In this document: positions 7,619 through 16,508 of the stretch, piece after piece
How positions within the stretch are numbered: position 1 is the stretch's first letter
Layout of the letters: the number at the start of each line of letters is the position of its first letter
Assembly (NCBI RefSeq): GCF_017834145.1
Contig: NZ_JAFIDA010000001.1
Span: 1,612,001 to 1,676,000 of the forward strand
Reading direction: 5' to 3'
Length of the DNA stretch: 64,000 nucleotides
DNA from: Leucobacter exalbidus
GTDB taxonomy: Bacteria; Actinomycetota; Actinomycetes; Actinomycetales; Microbacteriaceae
Made by a program: the position numbers and the translations under genes
The notes under the pieces: generated by a model
What the model was told of the DNA's origin: nothing
The model's input: only the letters and a program-made list of their open reading frames with translations
Database searches by the model: none

Positions 7619-9426
7619 GAGAGCTTTCCAAGTTCCACCAGTCGCGCAAACTGCTCGTTCCGTTCGCTCACCTGCGCGAAGGTTCCCTCCGTCTGTACCT
7701 GTCCATCGCTCAAGAAGACGATCTTGTCGGCGTCGCGCACCGTTGAAAGTCGATGCGCGACGATCACGACGGTCATGCTGCCTTTGAGACTTTTGAGCAG
7801 CTGCGAGATGGCATGCTCTGTAAGGTTATCAAGTGAGGAGGTCGCTTCGTCCAAGACTAAGAACCTTGGTTCCTTATATAGGGCTCTGGCGATGCCAAGC
7901 CGTTGCCGCTGTCCTCCGGAGAGCCGCATACCCCGCTCACCAATGACTGTTTCGGTGCCTTCTGGCAGGTCGGCGACAACGTCTTCGAGCTGGGCGAGCT
8001 TGAGTGCCCGGTCAAGCCTCGTCTGGTTCGCGACCGTGCCGGGTGGGCCGAACGCCACGTTTCTGGCGAGCGTATCGTTCAGCAGATAGACGTCTTGCGC
8101 CACCACCCCAAGCTCGCGATACCAGGCCGCAATGTCTGCGGAGATCGAACGCCCACCGCAGGTAATGTCACCGCTTGTGGGGCGCAGCATTCCCAGGATG
8201 AGATCGACGAGGGTGCTCTTGCCCGCACCGCTCGAACCTGTGATCGCTACGGTCGAGTTTTCTGGAATCACCAGTGAAATACCGTCAAGCACGGGGCGCT
8301 CGGCATCCTCGTATTGCAGAGTCACGTTATCAACGACAATGTCACCGGAATAGTTTTGATCCCCCAAGGGAATCTCGTTGTGTCGCGGCCCGCGTTCCAG
8401 TTCCTCCGCTTCGGTCAGCACGATCGTTAGCCCCGCACGGCTGCTACGCACCGTCGCAAGGCTTGCGCCCACCCTGTTGAGCGTAGGAAGCGCTCGCAGG
8501 GCCGCTGCACCGAACACCGCGAGCACGCTCATCGCGTGGTCTGGGGTCCCCGTCGCGAACAAAATCAACGCGATGCCGCCAATGGCGAGCAACAACACTA
8601 TCTCCATCAGATACCTAGGCAGTTCTGAAGTGATCGAGAGCATACGCGTCGCGTGTGCAAGCTTCATACGCGCTTTCCAGTAGCCGTCGGCGAAAGCGCC
8701 AGCGCTACCTGAGAGTCGTACATCTTTGAAACCGTGCAAAGCAGGAATTAGATACTGAAGACTGTTCAGCTCGGCCTCAGCGTTCTCGATGCCGATGCGT
8801 GTCTGGCGGGCGCGCAGCAATCGCTGCGTGCCCATCAGCACGACCCCAAAAAGGAACGCTGCGAACAATGCAACAAACGGTGAGATCACAAACAGCACGA
8901 CGCTTAGTAGCACCAGTACCAGCAGGTCAGCGAGCATACCCACGACACCCAGTAATACGTTGGCGGCATGATCGTTCGCGCTACCAACGTCACGCTGAAT
9001 GCGCACGGCCTCGCGGGCGCGGTGCCGTGCGAAGGGTTCAAGGCTGAACATGCGCATCAGCTCGGTCGAGGCATCGGCCGCGATGCGGGTCGTGCGTCCG
9101 AGTAACCACCAACGAAAGAAGACTGTGCCCACGCTCTTAGTAACGAAGAACCCAGCGATCGCTATCGCAATGATCATGATCAAGGTCGATGTACTTGGTC
9201 CGCCAAAGAGCTGCGAGATGAAGTTCGCGACACCACCCTGTGATGCGGGGTCGGTAAACACTTGCATGAGCAACGCCATCGCGGCGACACCCAGGGTGTC
9301 GAGGGCAGCCAGCCCCACTGATCCGAGCACCGCGAATACGAGCCATGCTCGTGAGGTCATACGGGCGAGCGCAAGATATTCCTTAAGGTCGGCGATCAGG
9401 GAACGCTTCGCTGGGGTGCTCGTCAT
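7615..9426 (-). CDS. ABC exporter, fused permease and ATPase (PglK/MsbA type)
   Basis: A half-transporter of 603 residues. Six membrane helices (about 25-330) are followed by a nucleotide-binding domain with Walker A (ITGSSGAGKSTLVDLIL), signature LSGGQRQRLGIARAL, Walker B FLVLDEATSSLD and the switch histidine in IVAHRLSTV. It works as a homodimer. No Wzx-type flippase is seen in the locus, so this exporter may flip the lipid-linked oligosaccharide as PglK does; that role is inferred from position. It overlaps both neighbours by 4 bases. Confidence 0.88.
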   Translation of the reverse strand: MTSTPAKRSLIADLKEYLALARMTSRAWLVFAVLGSVGLAALDTLGVAAMALLMQVFTDPASQGGVANFISQLFGGPSTSTLIMIIAIAIAGFFVTKSVGTVFFRWWLLGRTTRIAADASTELMRMFSLEPFARHRAREAVRIQRDVGSANDHAANVLLGVVGMLADLLVLVLLSVVLFVISPFVALFAAFLFGVVLMGTQRLLRARQTRIGIENAEAELNSLQYLIPALHGFKDVRLSGSAGAFADGYWKARMKLAHATRMLSITSELPRYLMEIVLLLAIGGIALILFATGTPDHAMSVLAVFGAAALRALPTLNRVGASLATVRSSRAGLTIVLTEAEELERGPRHNEIPLGDQNYSGDIVVDNVTLQYEDAERPVLDGISLVIPENSTVAITGSSGAGKSTLVDLILGMLRPTSGDITCGGRSISADIAAWYRELGVVAQDVYLLNDTLARNVAFGPPGTVANQTRLDRALKLAQLEDVVADLPEGTETVIGERGMRLSGGQRQRLGIARALYKEPRFLVLDEATSSLDNLTEHAISQLLKSLKGSMTVVIVAHRLSTVRDADKIVFLSDGQVQTEGTFAQVSERNEQFARLVELGKLS

Positions 9427-10562
9427 GCGTTATACCTTTCTGAGACCCCGTATGTGGCTGCGATACGCACGCACATTTCTGGGGTCGAATACAGCTGCAC
9501 TCCGGGACCAGCCTGGGCCGCGAGTTGCGCCTGTTGAGCTGTCTGATCTGAAAATTCCGCTCTGGCAAGCATCGCGCGAGCCACGGTGGCCGGATCCACC
9601 TCACTCACTAACGATCCTGCCGCAACGATCTCGGGGTTGCCACCCACGTTCGACGCGACCACGCGCATACCCCGCGACACAGCATCGAGTAACGTGTACG
9701 AGTGGTTTTCCCACACCGAGAGCTGCACGATCACGTCGGCATTGGCCATCGCTGCCTCCGCGTCAACGTACCCCGCAAACGTGATCCGCGAGGCAGCTCC
9801 GAGCTTATTTGCGCGGGCCTCGAGCTCGCTGAGCAGCGGACCCTCCCCCGCGATTACTAGCGTCGCCTCAGGAAGTTTTTTGTGCACCGCAACGAACGCT
9901 TCGAGTAGCACATCAATTCGTTTCTCTGCGCTCAACCGTGATAGCGATAAGTACCTGGGTGCCACGAGGTCAGGCTGCGCCGGCACAGCACCTGGGCCTT
10001 CGGAAGCAGCCCCTGCCGGTAGGTCAACGCCGTTGTGAATGACCGTGATGGGCTGTGCCACCCGCCACTTTCTGACCATAGTGTCACGCGTGGCATGTGC
10101 TACCGCGATCACGCCATCGAAGCGTGAAAAACGAAGCCGGTGTACAGATGCCATCACGCGGGCTTGCAGATTCGAGCGGTGGTAGACGCTGTCTTCGCCC
10201 GCGATACCGTGCTCGGTGGTAAATCGACGAGTGCCGCGGGGCAGCTTGGTCCACGCCGTCACGATGTCAGCGTAGGCGAGATGCGAGTGCACGATCGCCG
10301 GTCTCAGCTGCCGCGCCGCTCGAGCAAGCGTGCGCATGGATGTGATGGTGCCGGCGGCTGGCCCAAACGGTCCGGTGAGTACCGCCGAGCCCTGTGCGCG
10401 CAGCCGTTCGGCGAGCGCCCCCTCGGGGCACAGCACTGTGACGTGCCAGCCGGGAATTCCCACCCGTGTGGCGTCGAGCACGTGGCGAGCGACGCCGCCG
10501 AGCTCGCCGACGGGCACCACCCAGAGCGCCCGCTGTTCGCGAATCTGGGTCTGCTCAGACAT
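9423..10562 (-). CDS. Glycosyltransferase family 4 protein
   Basis: A GT-B transferase of 379 residues. The N-terminal half has VGELGGVARHVLDATR and IVHSHLAYADIV. The donor-binding half has RYLSLSRLSAEKRIDVLLEAF, LVIAGEGPLLSELEA and SVWENHSYTLLDAVSRGMRVVASNVGGNPEI, equivalent to the E-X7-E region. The ATG at 10562 (MSEQTQ) is preferred to an open frame extending to 10661, because that extension lies over the upstream gene's C-terminus and is not protein-like. It overlaps the upstream gene by 8 bases and the exporter by 4. Confidence 0.88.
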   Translation of the reverse strand: MSEQTQIREQRALWVVPVGELGGVARHVLDATRVGIPGWHVTVLCPEGALAERLRAQGSAVLTGPFGPAAGTITSMRTLARAARQLRPAIVHSHLAYADIVTAWTKLPRGTRRFTTEHGIAGEDSVYHRSNLQARVMASVHRLRFSRFDGVIAVAHATRDTMVRKWRVAQPITVIHNGVDLPAGAASEGPGAVPAQPDLVAPRYLSLSRLSAEKRIDVLLEAFVAVHKKLPEATLVIAGEGPLLSELEARANKLGAASRITFAGYVDAEAAMANADVIVQLSVWENHSYTLLDAVSRGMRVVASNVGGNPEIVAAGSLVSEVDPATVARAMLARAEFSDQTAQQAQLAAQAGPGVQLYSTPEMCVRIAATYGVSERYNA

Positions 10563-11511
10563 CGTTGGCCACCTGTTCGGGGTGCAACAGTCCTGACACG
10601 GCCGCCGCCTCCACGAGCAGCGAAACACGCTTTTCAGCCAGCCATCTCGGCATCCGGTCAAGCGCGGTATCGAGTTTGGCTGCCGACCGTGAGAGATCGG
10701 CGAGGCTGCGCTGCGCTTGGTGCGTCACGAGACGATCCCACAGCCCGGTACCTCGCGCGGTTGAACCCGAGACACCAGCCCCGTGCTTCGCGTCGAAGGT
10801 GAGCCGTGCAGCACCTGAGTAGAAAGCACGACGCACACGCGACTCGGTGGTGGTGGCCGCGATCCAGTGATCAGTTTCGGCATCGAAAGCAAAGTCGACG
10901 GGGGTGCCGCTCGCATAAAGCCGGTAGCCCCAGTCCACGTCTTCCCAACCGTACGCACGAAAGTTCGTGTCGTACGGGCCCACCCTGTCATAGGTTTCGC
11001 GGGTCACTGAGACGTTACCGCCCCAGTAACGCCAACGTCGCTCGGGAGTCGCGTGATACGCCTCCTCACGAAACCGGGTGTCACGCTCAAGCCCGTAGGC
11101 CCGCGCGTACGCCGTCTCAGGGTAGATGTTGCGCACCAGTCCGATCGCCCCGCGGGGCTCACCCGTGTGCTGTGCGAGGTGCGCAGCAACGTACCCGGGG
11201 TCTGGCCGCAGGTCGTCGTCGCACCTCACGAGCACTTCGCCACGTGCGGCCGCGAAGCCTGCGTTGAGGGCCGCCGAGCGGCCCCTGTTTTCAGGAAACA
11301 CGATGGGCGTAACCGGTAACTCATGGCGAACTCTCTCGAGCAGGTCAGCGGTGTCATCGATGTCGCCATCGACCACCACCACGACCTCCCACGAGGGCTC
11401 GGTCTGCGCCCGCAGGCATTCGAAGAGCTTGGGGAGTCGCTCGACCCCGCCCCGACTGGGCACCACAATGCTCACCCGTGGCGCGGGGCGCGGCTCCTCA
11501 TGCGTGTTCAT
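10555..11511 (-). CDS. Glycosyltransferase family 2 protein
   Basis: A 318-residue GT-A transferase with VSIVVPSRGGVERLPKL, WEVVVVVDGDIDDT, NRGRSAALNAGF and the metal site RCDDDLRPDPGYV near residue 95. The acceptor-side motif is YGWEDVDWGYRL. The start ATG at 11511 sits just after the upstream stop (11514-11516). Upstream in-frame codons exist but would overlap the previous gene by 37 bases. It is part of the tightly packed polysaccharide operon; donor and linkage are unknown. Confidence 0.87.
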   Translation of the reverse strand: MNTHEEPRPAPRVSIVVPSRGGVERLPKLFECLRAQTEPSWEVVVVVDGDIDDTADLLERVRHELPVTPIVFPENRGRSAALNAGFAAARGEVLVRCDDDLRPDPGYVAAHLAQHTGEPRGAIGLVRNIYPETAYARAYGLERDTRFREEAYHATPERRWRYWGGNVSVTRETYDRVGPYDTNFRAYGWEDVDWGYRLYASGTPVDFAFDAETDHWIAATTTESRVRRAFYSGAARLTFDAKHGAGVSGSTARGTGLWDRLVTHQAQRSLADLSRSAAKLDTALDRMPRWLAEKRVSLLVEAAAVSGLLHPEQVANDV

Positions 11512-11513
11512 GG

Positions 11514-13757
11514 TTAGAGCCACTTCTCGAGACGCTCGAGCGCGGTCCAAAAACCCTCACCATGGTTGATGTGGCCCTGCCAGATCTCGGGAATGAACGG
11601 GGTGCCGGGTGACAGCCGTTCCATCGCCGTCGCGAACTCAGGCCAGTCGATATCCCCTTCGCCCACCTGCACGCCTTCGCCATCAACACCGGTCGCGTCG
11701 ACCAGGTGCCAGTGAATGGTGTGGGGGGCGAGCAACTCGACAGCTTCAGAGAAGGGCACCCCGAGGAACGTCGCCGCAAGCTTGGTGTGTGAGGCGTCAA
11801 AGCAGAGTGCAGTGCCCGTGCGCTCGGCAAACTCTGCGGTGTCGCGCGGGTCGAGGAACAGGTTGTGAAACTGCTGCCCGCCCATCAGCCACGGGAACGG
11901 GGGCAGGGTCTGTGCGGCGATACGCACGCGGCCGGTATCGAGGCGGGCCAGAGCTGCCGCGATGCGATCGTACTTGCGCAGACGCTCAGAGGCCGGAATG
12001 TGCCGGTCCTTGGTGAACCCGCCCATCGTCACCACCATGATCGGGTCTGTTTCGTTGGCGAACCAGCGAGTCAGGCTGCTCGTGACCTCGATGGTGCGCT
12101 GTACCTCGCGAATCGATCGCTCCCAGATCTCATCATCCTCAGATGCAAGATCCACCAAGAAGTCGCCCGCGAACAGGTCGGGCAGGTGCGTGGTGAAGCC
12201 AATATCTAACGGCTCGGTGAAGTAATCTTCGAGGTTTACCTCGAGATCCTTGTACGAGAAGTGAAACTCGAGGAAGTCGGGGTTTGACTGGGCCAATAGC
12301 TCGGCGTGGTCGTGATAGCGCACCGGCAGACCCCACGGCCGGTTGAAGTCGAAGTCACGGCCCGTGGGGGTGTGATCGCGCAGGTCACCGGCGAAGAAGA
12401 AATCGCCCTCTGCCATGTCGCGCCTAATCGTGCGACCGAGCAACGCAGGAAGCGTGTTGGGCTGCAGACCACGGCCGGGGCTGCGCACCTGCACGTCTTC
12501 GGCAACCAGCGTGCTGCCTTCGAGAATCGGGCGAGCGGCCACCAGCGACTTCGCGAGGTTGATGCGGTTCATCGCCTCGCCTGTCGAGACCACGCGTTCT
12601 TGGTTCGTACCGATCGCGGTTTCGATGTCTCTGATCTCGCGCACCATGCGTGCGAACTCGTCGGGAAGCAGCGATACGGTGTGGTCGTTGCCCTCCATCG
12701 TCTGGTCGACGGTGAAGTGCTTCTCGATGATGTGGGCGCCGCGGGCGACCGCTGCAACCGGCACGTGCCAGCCGCGCTCGTGCCCCGAGTAGCCGACGAG
12801 GCATTCGCCCAGTTCAGCAAGACGATCCATGTAGGCAAGGTTCAGATCCTTGTATGGCGCGGGGTAGGTCGACTGGCAGTGCAGCAGTGCGTACGACGCT
12901 CCGCGCCGGCGCAGCAGCCCGATGGTCTCAATGATCTCTTCTTCGCGAGACATGCCGGTGCTCAGCAGCATCGGCAGCCCACGCGAGGCGGCGTCTTCGA
13001 GCAGCTCGTGATTCGTGAGGTCAGCCGAGGCAATTTTGAGGCCTGGAATCCCGTAGTCAACGAGTGCCTGCACGCTAGGGCCATCCCACGGGGTACACAT
13101 GACGTCGATTCCCACATCGCGAGCGTGGTCGAAGACGTTAAATAGCGACTCAGCAGGCATTGAGAAGCGCCGCAGCAGGTCGAGGGTGTACTGCACGCCC
13201 ATGTCTTCGCCCGCGGTCTGGCCGCCGCTTTGACGGTACAGCGCATCCATGTCGCGCAGCTGAAATTTCACGGCGTCGGCCCCGGCCTCGGCCGCGAGGT
13301 CAACAAGTTTCTTGGCGAGATCGATCGAACCGTTGTGGTTGTTGCCGACCTCCGCGATCAGGAAGGCCGGGTGGCCGTCACCAATTTCGTGGGCGCCGAT
13401 ACGCATCGTGTCGCTGCGGTCGACGGCCACGGCGACCAGGTGCCCGCGGTCATCGACGAGCGGAATGTGACTGATGCCCTCGCGAAAATGGGGCAGAATA
13501 TCGGCGGGCAACGCCGTGCTCGACACCGTCTGCACCTGAGTGTTGCAGGCATCGCCGACGGAAGTGTCGAGCGAGGCCGTGGGGTTCGTTACGATCCAGC
13601 GGCGAAAGTCGCCGTCTGAGAATGAGCCTCGCAGCACGCCGTGCGTATCGACACAGAAGACGATGCGCTGTCGGTTCGCGTTGATCTTGCCCAGTGCGGC
13701 GAGAATCGGATCCTCGGCAAAGACGATGTACGGCGTCAGTTGACGGTCGATAATCAT
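11514..13757 (-). CDS. CBS - NeuB (nonulosonic acid synthase) - SAF - sugar isomerase-like TIM barrel fusion
   Basis: An unusually long 747-residue NeuB-family protein; stand-alone NeuB is about 340-350. A CBS-domain pair occupies about 1-113 (GVLRGSFSDGDFRRW, ISHIPLVDDRGHLVAV). The NeuB TIM barrel spans about 122-385, with FLIAEVGNNHNGS, ADAVKFQLRD, CTPWDGPSV, LLSTGMS and EKHFTVDQTMEGNDHTVSL. A SAF/antifreeze-like domain follows (about 395-465, LEGSTLVAEDVQVRSPG). A second barrel (about 480-745, FLEFHFSYKD, CFDASHTKLA, HWHLVDATGVDGEGV) resembles xylose isomerase-like sugar isomerases. NeuB proteins condense phosphoenolpyruvate with an N-acyl sugar to make nonulosonic acids. The function of the added domains is unknown. 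It overlaps the CMP-sugar synthetase start by 4 bases, so a shared pathway is likely. Confidence 0.88.
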   Translation of the reverse strand: MIIDRQLTPYIVFAEDPILAALGKINANRQRIVFCVDTHGVLRGSFSDGDFRRWIVTNPTASLDTSVGDACNTQVQTVSSTALPADILPHFREGISHIPLVDDRGHLVAVAVDRSDTMRIGAHEIGDGHPAFLIAEVGNNHNGSIDLAKKLVDLAAEAGADAVKFQLRDMDALYRQSGGQTAGEDMGVQYTLDLLRRFSMPAESLFNVFDHARDVGIDVMCTPWDGPSVQALVDYGIPGLKIASADLTNHELLEDAASRGLPMLLSTGMSREEEIIETIGLLRRRGASYALLHCQSTYPAPYKDLNLAYMDRLAELGECLVGYSGHERGWHVPVAAVARGAHIIEKHFTVDQTMEGNDHTVSLLPDEFARMVREIRDIETAIGTNQERVVSTGEAMNRINLAKSLVAARPILEGSTLVAEDVQVRSPGRGLQPNTLPALLGRTIRRDMAEGDFFFAGDLRDHTPTGRDFDFNRPWGLPVRYHDHAELLAQSNPDFLEFHFSYKDLEVNLEDYFTEPLDIGFTTHLPDLFAGDFLVDLASEDDEIWERSIREVQRTIEVTSSLTRWFANETDPIMVVTMGGFTKDRHIPASERLRKYDRIAAALARLDTGRVRIAAQTLPPFPWLMGGQQFHNLFLDPRDTAEFAERTGTALCFDASHTKLAATFLGVPFSEAVELLAPHTIHWHLVDATGVDGEGVQVGEGDIDWPEFATAMERLSPGTPFIPEIWQGHINHGEGFWTALERLEKWL

Positions 13758-14476
13758 ACAAATTCTCCATTCGCTATGCCGTGCAGGTCACCCAGAACCT
13801 GCTCGGCGATCCTGAGATCTACCAACGTGTCAATATCAATTCCCTCGGCCTCATCCATAACGAAGAGACCGACCTTGCCACCGATGCGGTTGTGTTCACG
13901 CTCGTATATTTCGGTGCGTGTGAGGTACAGCGAGCCGGTTTCACGGTAAAAATAGTCCGTTGCGCGCAGGTCTTGGCGCAGCGGTCGGTGCGCCGGATCA
14001 TACTCGGCCGTAGCCGAGGTCTCCCCCGGTGCTGCCGGGTGCCAAAAAAACGGCGTCTGCGGGACCACGCCTACGAGGCTGTCGACCCCGGTCTCGAGGA
14101 ACTGCTGCACCGCACGATCGAGGGTGTCGGGCAGGCGCACCGGCGAGGTCGCTTGCAGCAGCATCACGGCGTCAGGCCGGCGGCCCTCAGCCGTGCAGTG
14201 CGCGATCGCGTGTTCGATCACGGGCTCTGTTTGTGTGGCATCCTGTGCAAGCTCGGCCGGGCGCATAAACGGTACGCTCGCGCCGGCTTGACGCGCAATC
14301 TCAGCGAGTGCTTCGTCATCGGTTGAGACGATTACTTCGAGGTTCGCGGTGGCCGCGAGGGCCTGCTCGATGCTCCAGGTGAGCAGGGGTTTACCTGCCA
14401 ATGGACGAGCGTTTTTACCTGGCACGCCCTTGGATCCGCCGCGCACGGGGATCACGCAAAGTATCTTCTGTGTCAT
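13754..14476 (-). CDS. Acylneuraminate (nonulosonate) cytidylyltransferase
   Basis: A 240-residue NeuA-family CMP-sugar synthetase. The nucleotide-binding signature is VIPVRGGSKGVPGKNARPLAGKPL at the N-terminus, followed by VIVSTDDEALAEIA and the catalytic-region patch VMLLQATSPVRLPDTLDRAV. It activates a nonulosonic acid with CTP to the CMP-sugar used by glycosyltransferases. It sits directly upstream of the NeuB fusion with a 4-base overlap. No hydrolysing UDP-GlcNAc epimerase (NeuC-type) or pseudaminic/legionaminic pathway genes are visible here, so which acid is made cannot be told. Confidence 0.9.
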   Translation of the reverse strand: MTQKILCVIPVRGGSKGVPGKNARPLAGKPLLTWSIEQALAATANLEVIVSTDDEALAEIARQAGASVPFMRPAELAQDATQTEPVIEHAIAHCTAEGRRPDAVMLLQATSPVRLPDTLDRAVQQFLETGVDSLVGVVPQTPFFWHPAAPGETSATAEYDPAHRPLRQDLRATDYFYRETGSLYLTRTEIYEREHNRIGGKVGLFVMDEAEGIDIDTLVDLRIAEQVLGDLHGIANGEFV

Positions 14477-15516
14477 CGTTTCACCAGCTTCTCGATCTGT
14501 CGTGCAATGTGTTCGCCCGGTTCAATGGCGGGTTGAATGGGAGGGGGCGTGGGGGCGCCGCCCCACGGTGCGAGCCCGTAGCGATGCCAGAACTCGTGCA
14601 CCCACTCGGGAGGATTTATGCCAGTGACCCAGGCGGGAACACCCGCTGCTGCAGCTTCGAGTATCCCGGTGGAGAAGATCGCAACGACGGGTGGCCCCTC
14701 GCTGAGCGGAGCTCCCACCCGGTCGAGCTCGATGCCCTGCCGCTCCCATTTGCGGTGTTGCCACCGCGACAGACGGTCGGTTTCTGCGGGGTGTGGCCGA
14801 TATGTCGCCCCCGTTTGTGCGCAGAACGCGGTCGCGGTGCGGGCCGAGAGGGATCTGGGGAGCTCGGCGCCGTGGAGCTGGCCTAAGAACACTGGGCGTT
14901 CATGCGGATCAGAAGTCTGTGCGGGGGCAGAGTCAGCGGCGTTCCACAACAGCTGGCTACCGACAGCTTTGACCGTTACGTCGCTGCGCCCTGAGCGCCA
15001 GAATTCGCCGTCGGCCTCGCTGAATGCAAACAGGGTGGCCCCTGCGGGTAGGGGCGGCGCAAAGGGCGTGAGTAACCCGTGCTGCACTACGCAGTACGTC
15101 GCCCCTAGTTCAATCGCCCATCGGTGCGCGGTGGCGCCAGCGATCAAGAAGTACCCGGCAGACACCACCGCGCGTACCTCGGAGAGCGTCTCAGGGCAGG
15201 GAGCAGATCCATCGATCGAGCGTAGCTCGGGCGCGACAAACAGCTGCTCCCGCAGCAGGTGCTCAGCTACCGCGCGAGGGGCCAACACTGCGACTTGGTC
15301 GGCGGGCAGCGAGGCTGCCGGGCGCAGAATCGCAGCGAGCGCCGTGGGAGTCGTGGCGTCGAGCGCGATGAGCACTCGTGGCGCAGGGCCCGTGTGCAGC
15401 AGCACGAGATCAACCGGGGCCGGGGTGCGCAGGGCCGCCTTGATGGTACGCAGGCGGTTGCGGCTTCGCTGCCAGCGACCCCAGCCGTCGAGGTCTTCAG
15501 GAAAGTTCAGTCCCAT
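14473..15516 (-). CDS. Putative GT-B polysaccharide transferase (candidate CMP-nonulosonate transferase)
   Basis: A 347-residue protein without a confident family match. Two features recall CDP-glycerol, Kdo and polysialyl transferases: a QHG motif in YCVVQHGLLTPF near residue 150 and an HP motif in YRPHPAETDRLSR near residue 245. These are followed by PVVAIFSTGILEAAAAGVPAWV, the usual late donor-site loop. It lies just upstream of the CMP-nonulosonate synthetase with a 4-base overlap, so a role in transferring that sugar is a reasonable inference. It is near GT38/GT52/teichoic-type enzymes in general look only. Confidence 0.5.
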   Translation of the reverse strand: MGLNFPEDLDGWGRWQRSRNRLRTIKAALRTPAPVDLVLLHTGPAPRVLIALDATTPTALAAILRPAASLPADQVAVLAPRAVAEHLLREQLFVAPELRSIDGSAPCPETLSEVRAVVSAGYFLIAGATAHRWAIELGATYCVVQHGLLTPFAPPLPAGATLFAFSEADGEFWRSGRSDVTVKAVGSQLLWNAADSAPAQTSDPHERPVFLGQLHGAELPRSLSARTATAFCAQTGATYRPHPAETDRLSRWQHRKWERQGIELDRVGAPLSEGPPVVAIFSTGILEAAAAGVPAWVTGINPPEWVHEFWHRYGLAPWGGAPTPPPIQPAIEPGEHIARQIEKLVKR

Positions 15517-16508
15517 TTTCGTGTCACCTCCCGCATCCGATGAATGAGTGTGTGCTCAGCGAGCGTGCGTGCCTTACCTGCCGCACGAATGCGGTTACTC
15601 CAGGCGGTGTCGCGGGCCGCACGTTGAATGAGGTCAACGAGTTCGGCGTCGGTGTCATACAACAACGTTTCCACGCCGGGTTCATAAAAGTCTGCAACTG
15701 AGGGGCGATCGATGAGCTGTAATCCGCCCACGCCCGGTGCTTCGAAGGTGCGCATCGAGAGCCCGTCGTGACCGTCGCCGTGAATGTTGAGGGTCGCGAG
15801 GGACCCGGCCATCACCCCGTAGTAGTCGGTGCGTGACACCTCTCGCAGGCCGACCGATGCGGGGTCACGTTTGCGGCCGGTGCGCAGCAAATCCCAGGGG
15901 TGATTCGACCATTCGCGCCCGTAAGCTTCGAGCTCGATACCGTGGCTGACCAGCATGCGCACGATGCGTTCGCGCTCGCGGTAGCGCGCACCCACGAGGT
16001 TGACGGCGGGGCTTTGGCGCGGGGTGAACGCGGTGAGCGAGTCAAAGCCGTCGGGCAACAGGCTTGCGTCGATGCCTGCGTCGCGCAGCCTCGCGACGTC
16101 GTTGGGGCTGTAACTCAGCACCGGGCCGATCGTTTTCAGCTGGTCGAGGGTGTACGACAGCCGTTCGAGTTCGTCGTAGAGCCATAGCACGGTGGGTACG
16201 TCCTGTGAGGCGAGGGCTTCCCACCAGCCGTCATTGAGGGCGTCGCCTTTGACGACGAGCACTACGTCGGGGCGCGTCTCTCGCAACACCGTGATTGCAC
16301 GCTGGGTGACTTCTGCACGGTTGCGTTCGCGCTGCGATGCTCCAATGCTGCGGTGCGCCAGGGCGTTACGCCAGCGGTCTCGGTGGGTGTCTCCGCGGTC
16401 GTAACAGTGGGCGGTGACCTCGTGACCATCGTGTTCGAGCGCGGCGGCGAGCGCTGCCCAGTAACCGTGGAAGGCGGGGCTGACAAGCAGTATGCGCCGC
16501 GGGGTCAT
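15507..16508 (-). CDS. CgeB-like glycosyltransferase
   Basis: A 333-residue protein resembling CgeB / glyco_trans_1_2 family proteins. It has a Rossmann-like N-terminus (RRILLVSPAFHGYW), VVLVVKGDAL, TVLWLYDELER and LSYSPNDVARLRDAG, then a C-terminal domain with NIHGDGHDGLSMRTFEAPGVGGLQLIDRP and YDTDAELVDLI. This latter block is the conserved SM..RvFE..a.G pattern of the family. It probably adds a sugar to the polymer. The stop overlaps the next start by 10 bases and its own start overlaps the previous gene by 4. Confidence 0.8.
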   Translation of the reverse strand: MTPRRILLVSPAFHGYWAALAAALEHDGHEVTAHCYDRGDTHRDRWRNALAHRSIGASQRERNRAEVTQRAITVLRETRPDVVLVVKGDALNDGWWEALASQDVPTVLWLYDELERLSYTLDQLKTIGPVLSYSPNDVARLRDAGIDASLLPDGFDSLTAFTPRQSPAVNLVGARYRERERIVRMLVSHGIELEAYGREWSNHPWDLLRTGRKRDPASVGLREVSRTDYYGVMAGSLATLNIHGDGHDGLSMRTFEAPGVGGLQLIDRPSVADFYEPGVETLLYDTDAELVDLIQRAARDTAWSNRIRAAGKARTLAEHTLIHRMREVTRKWD

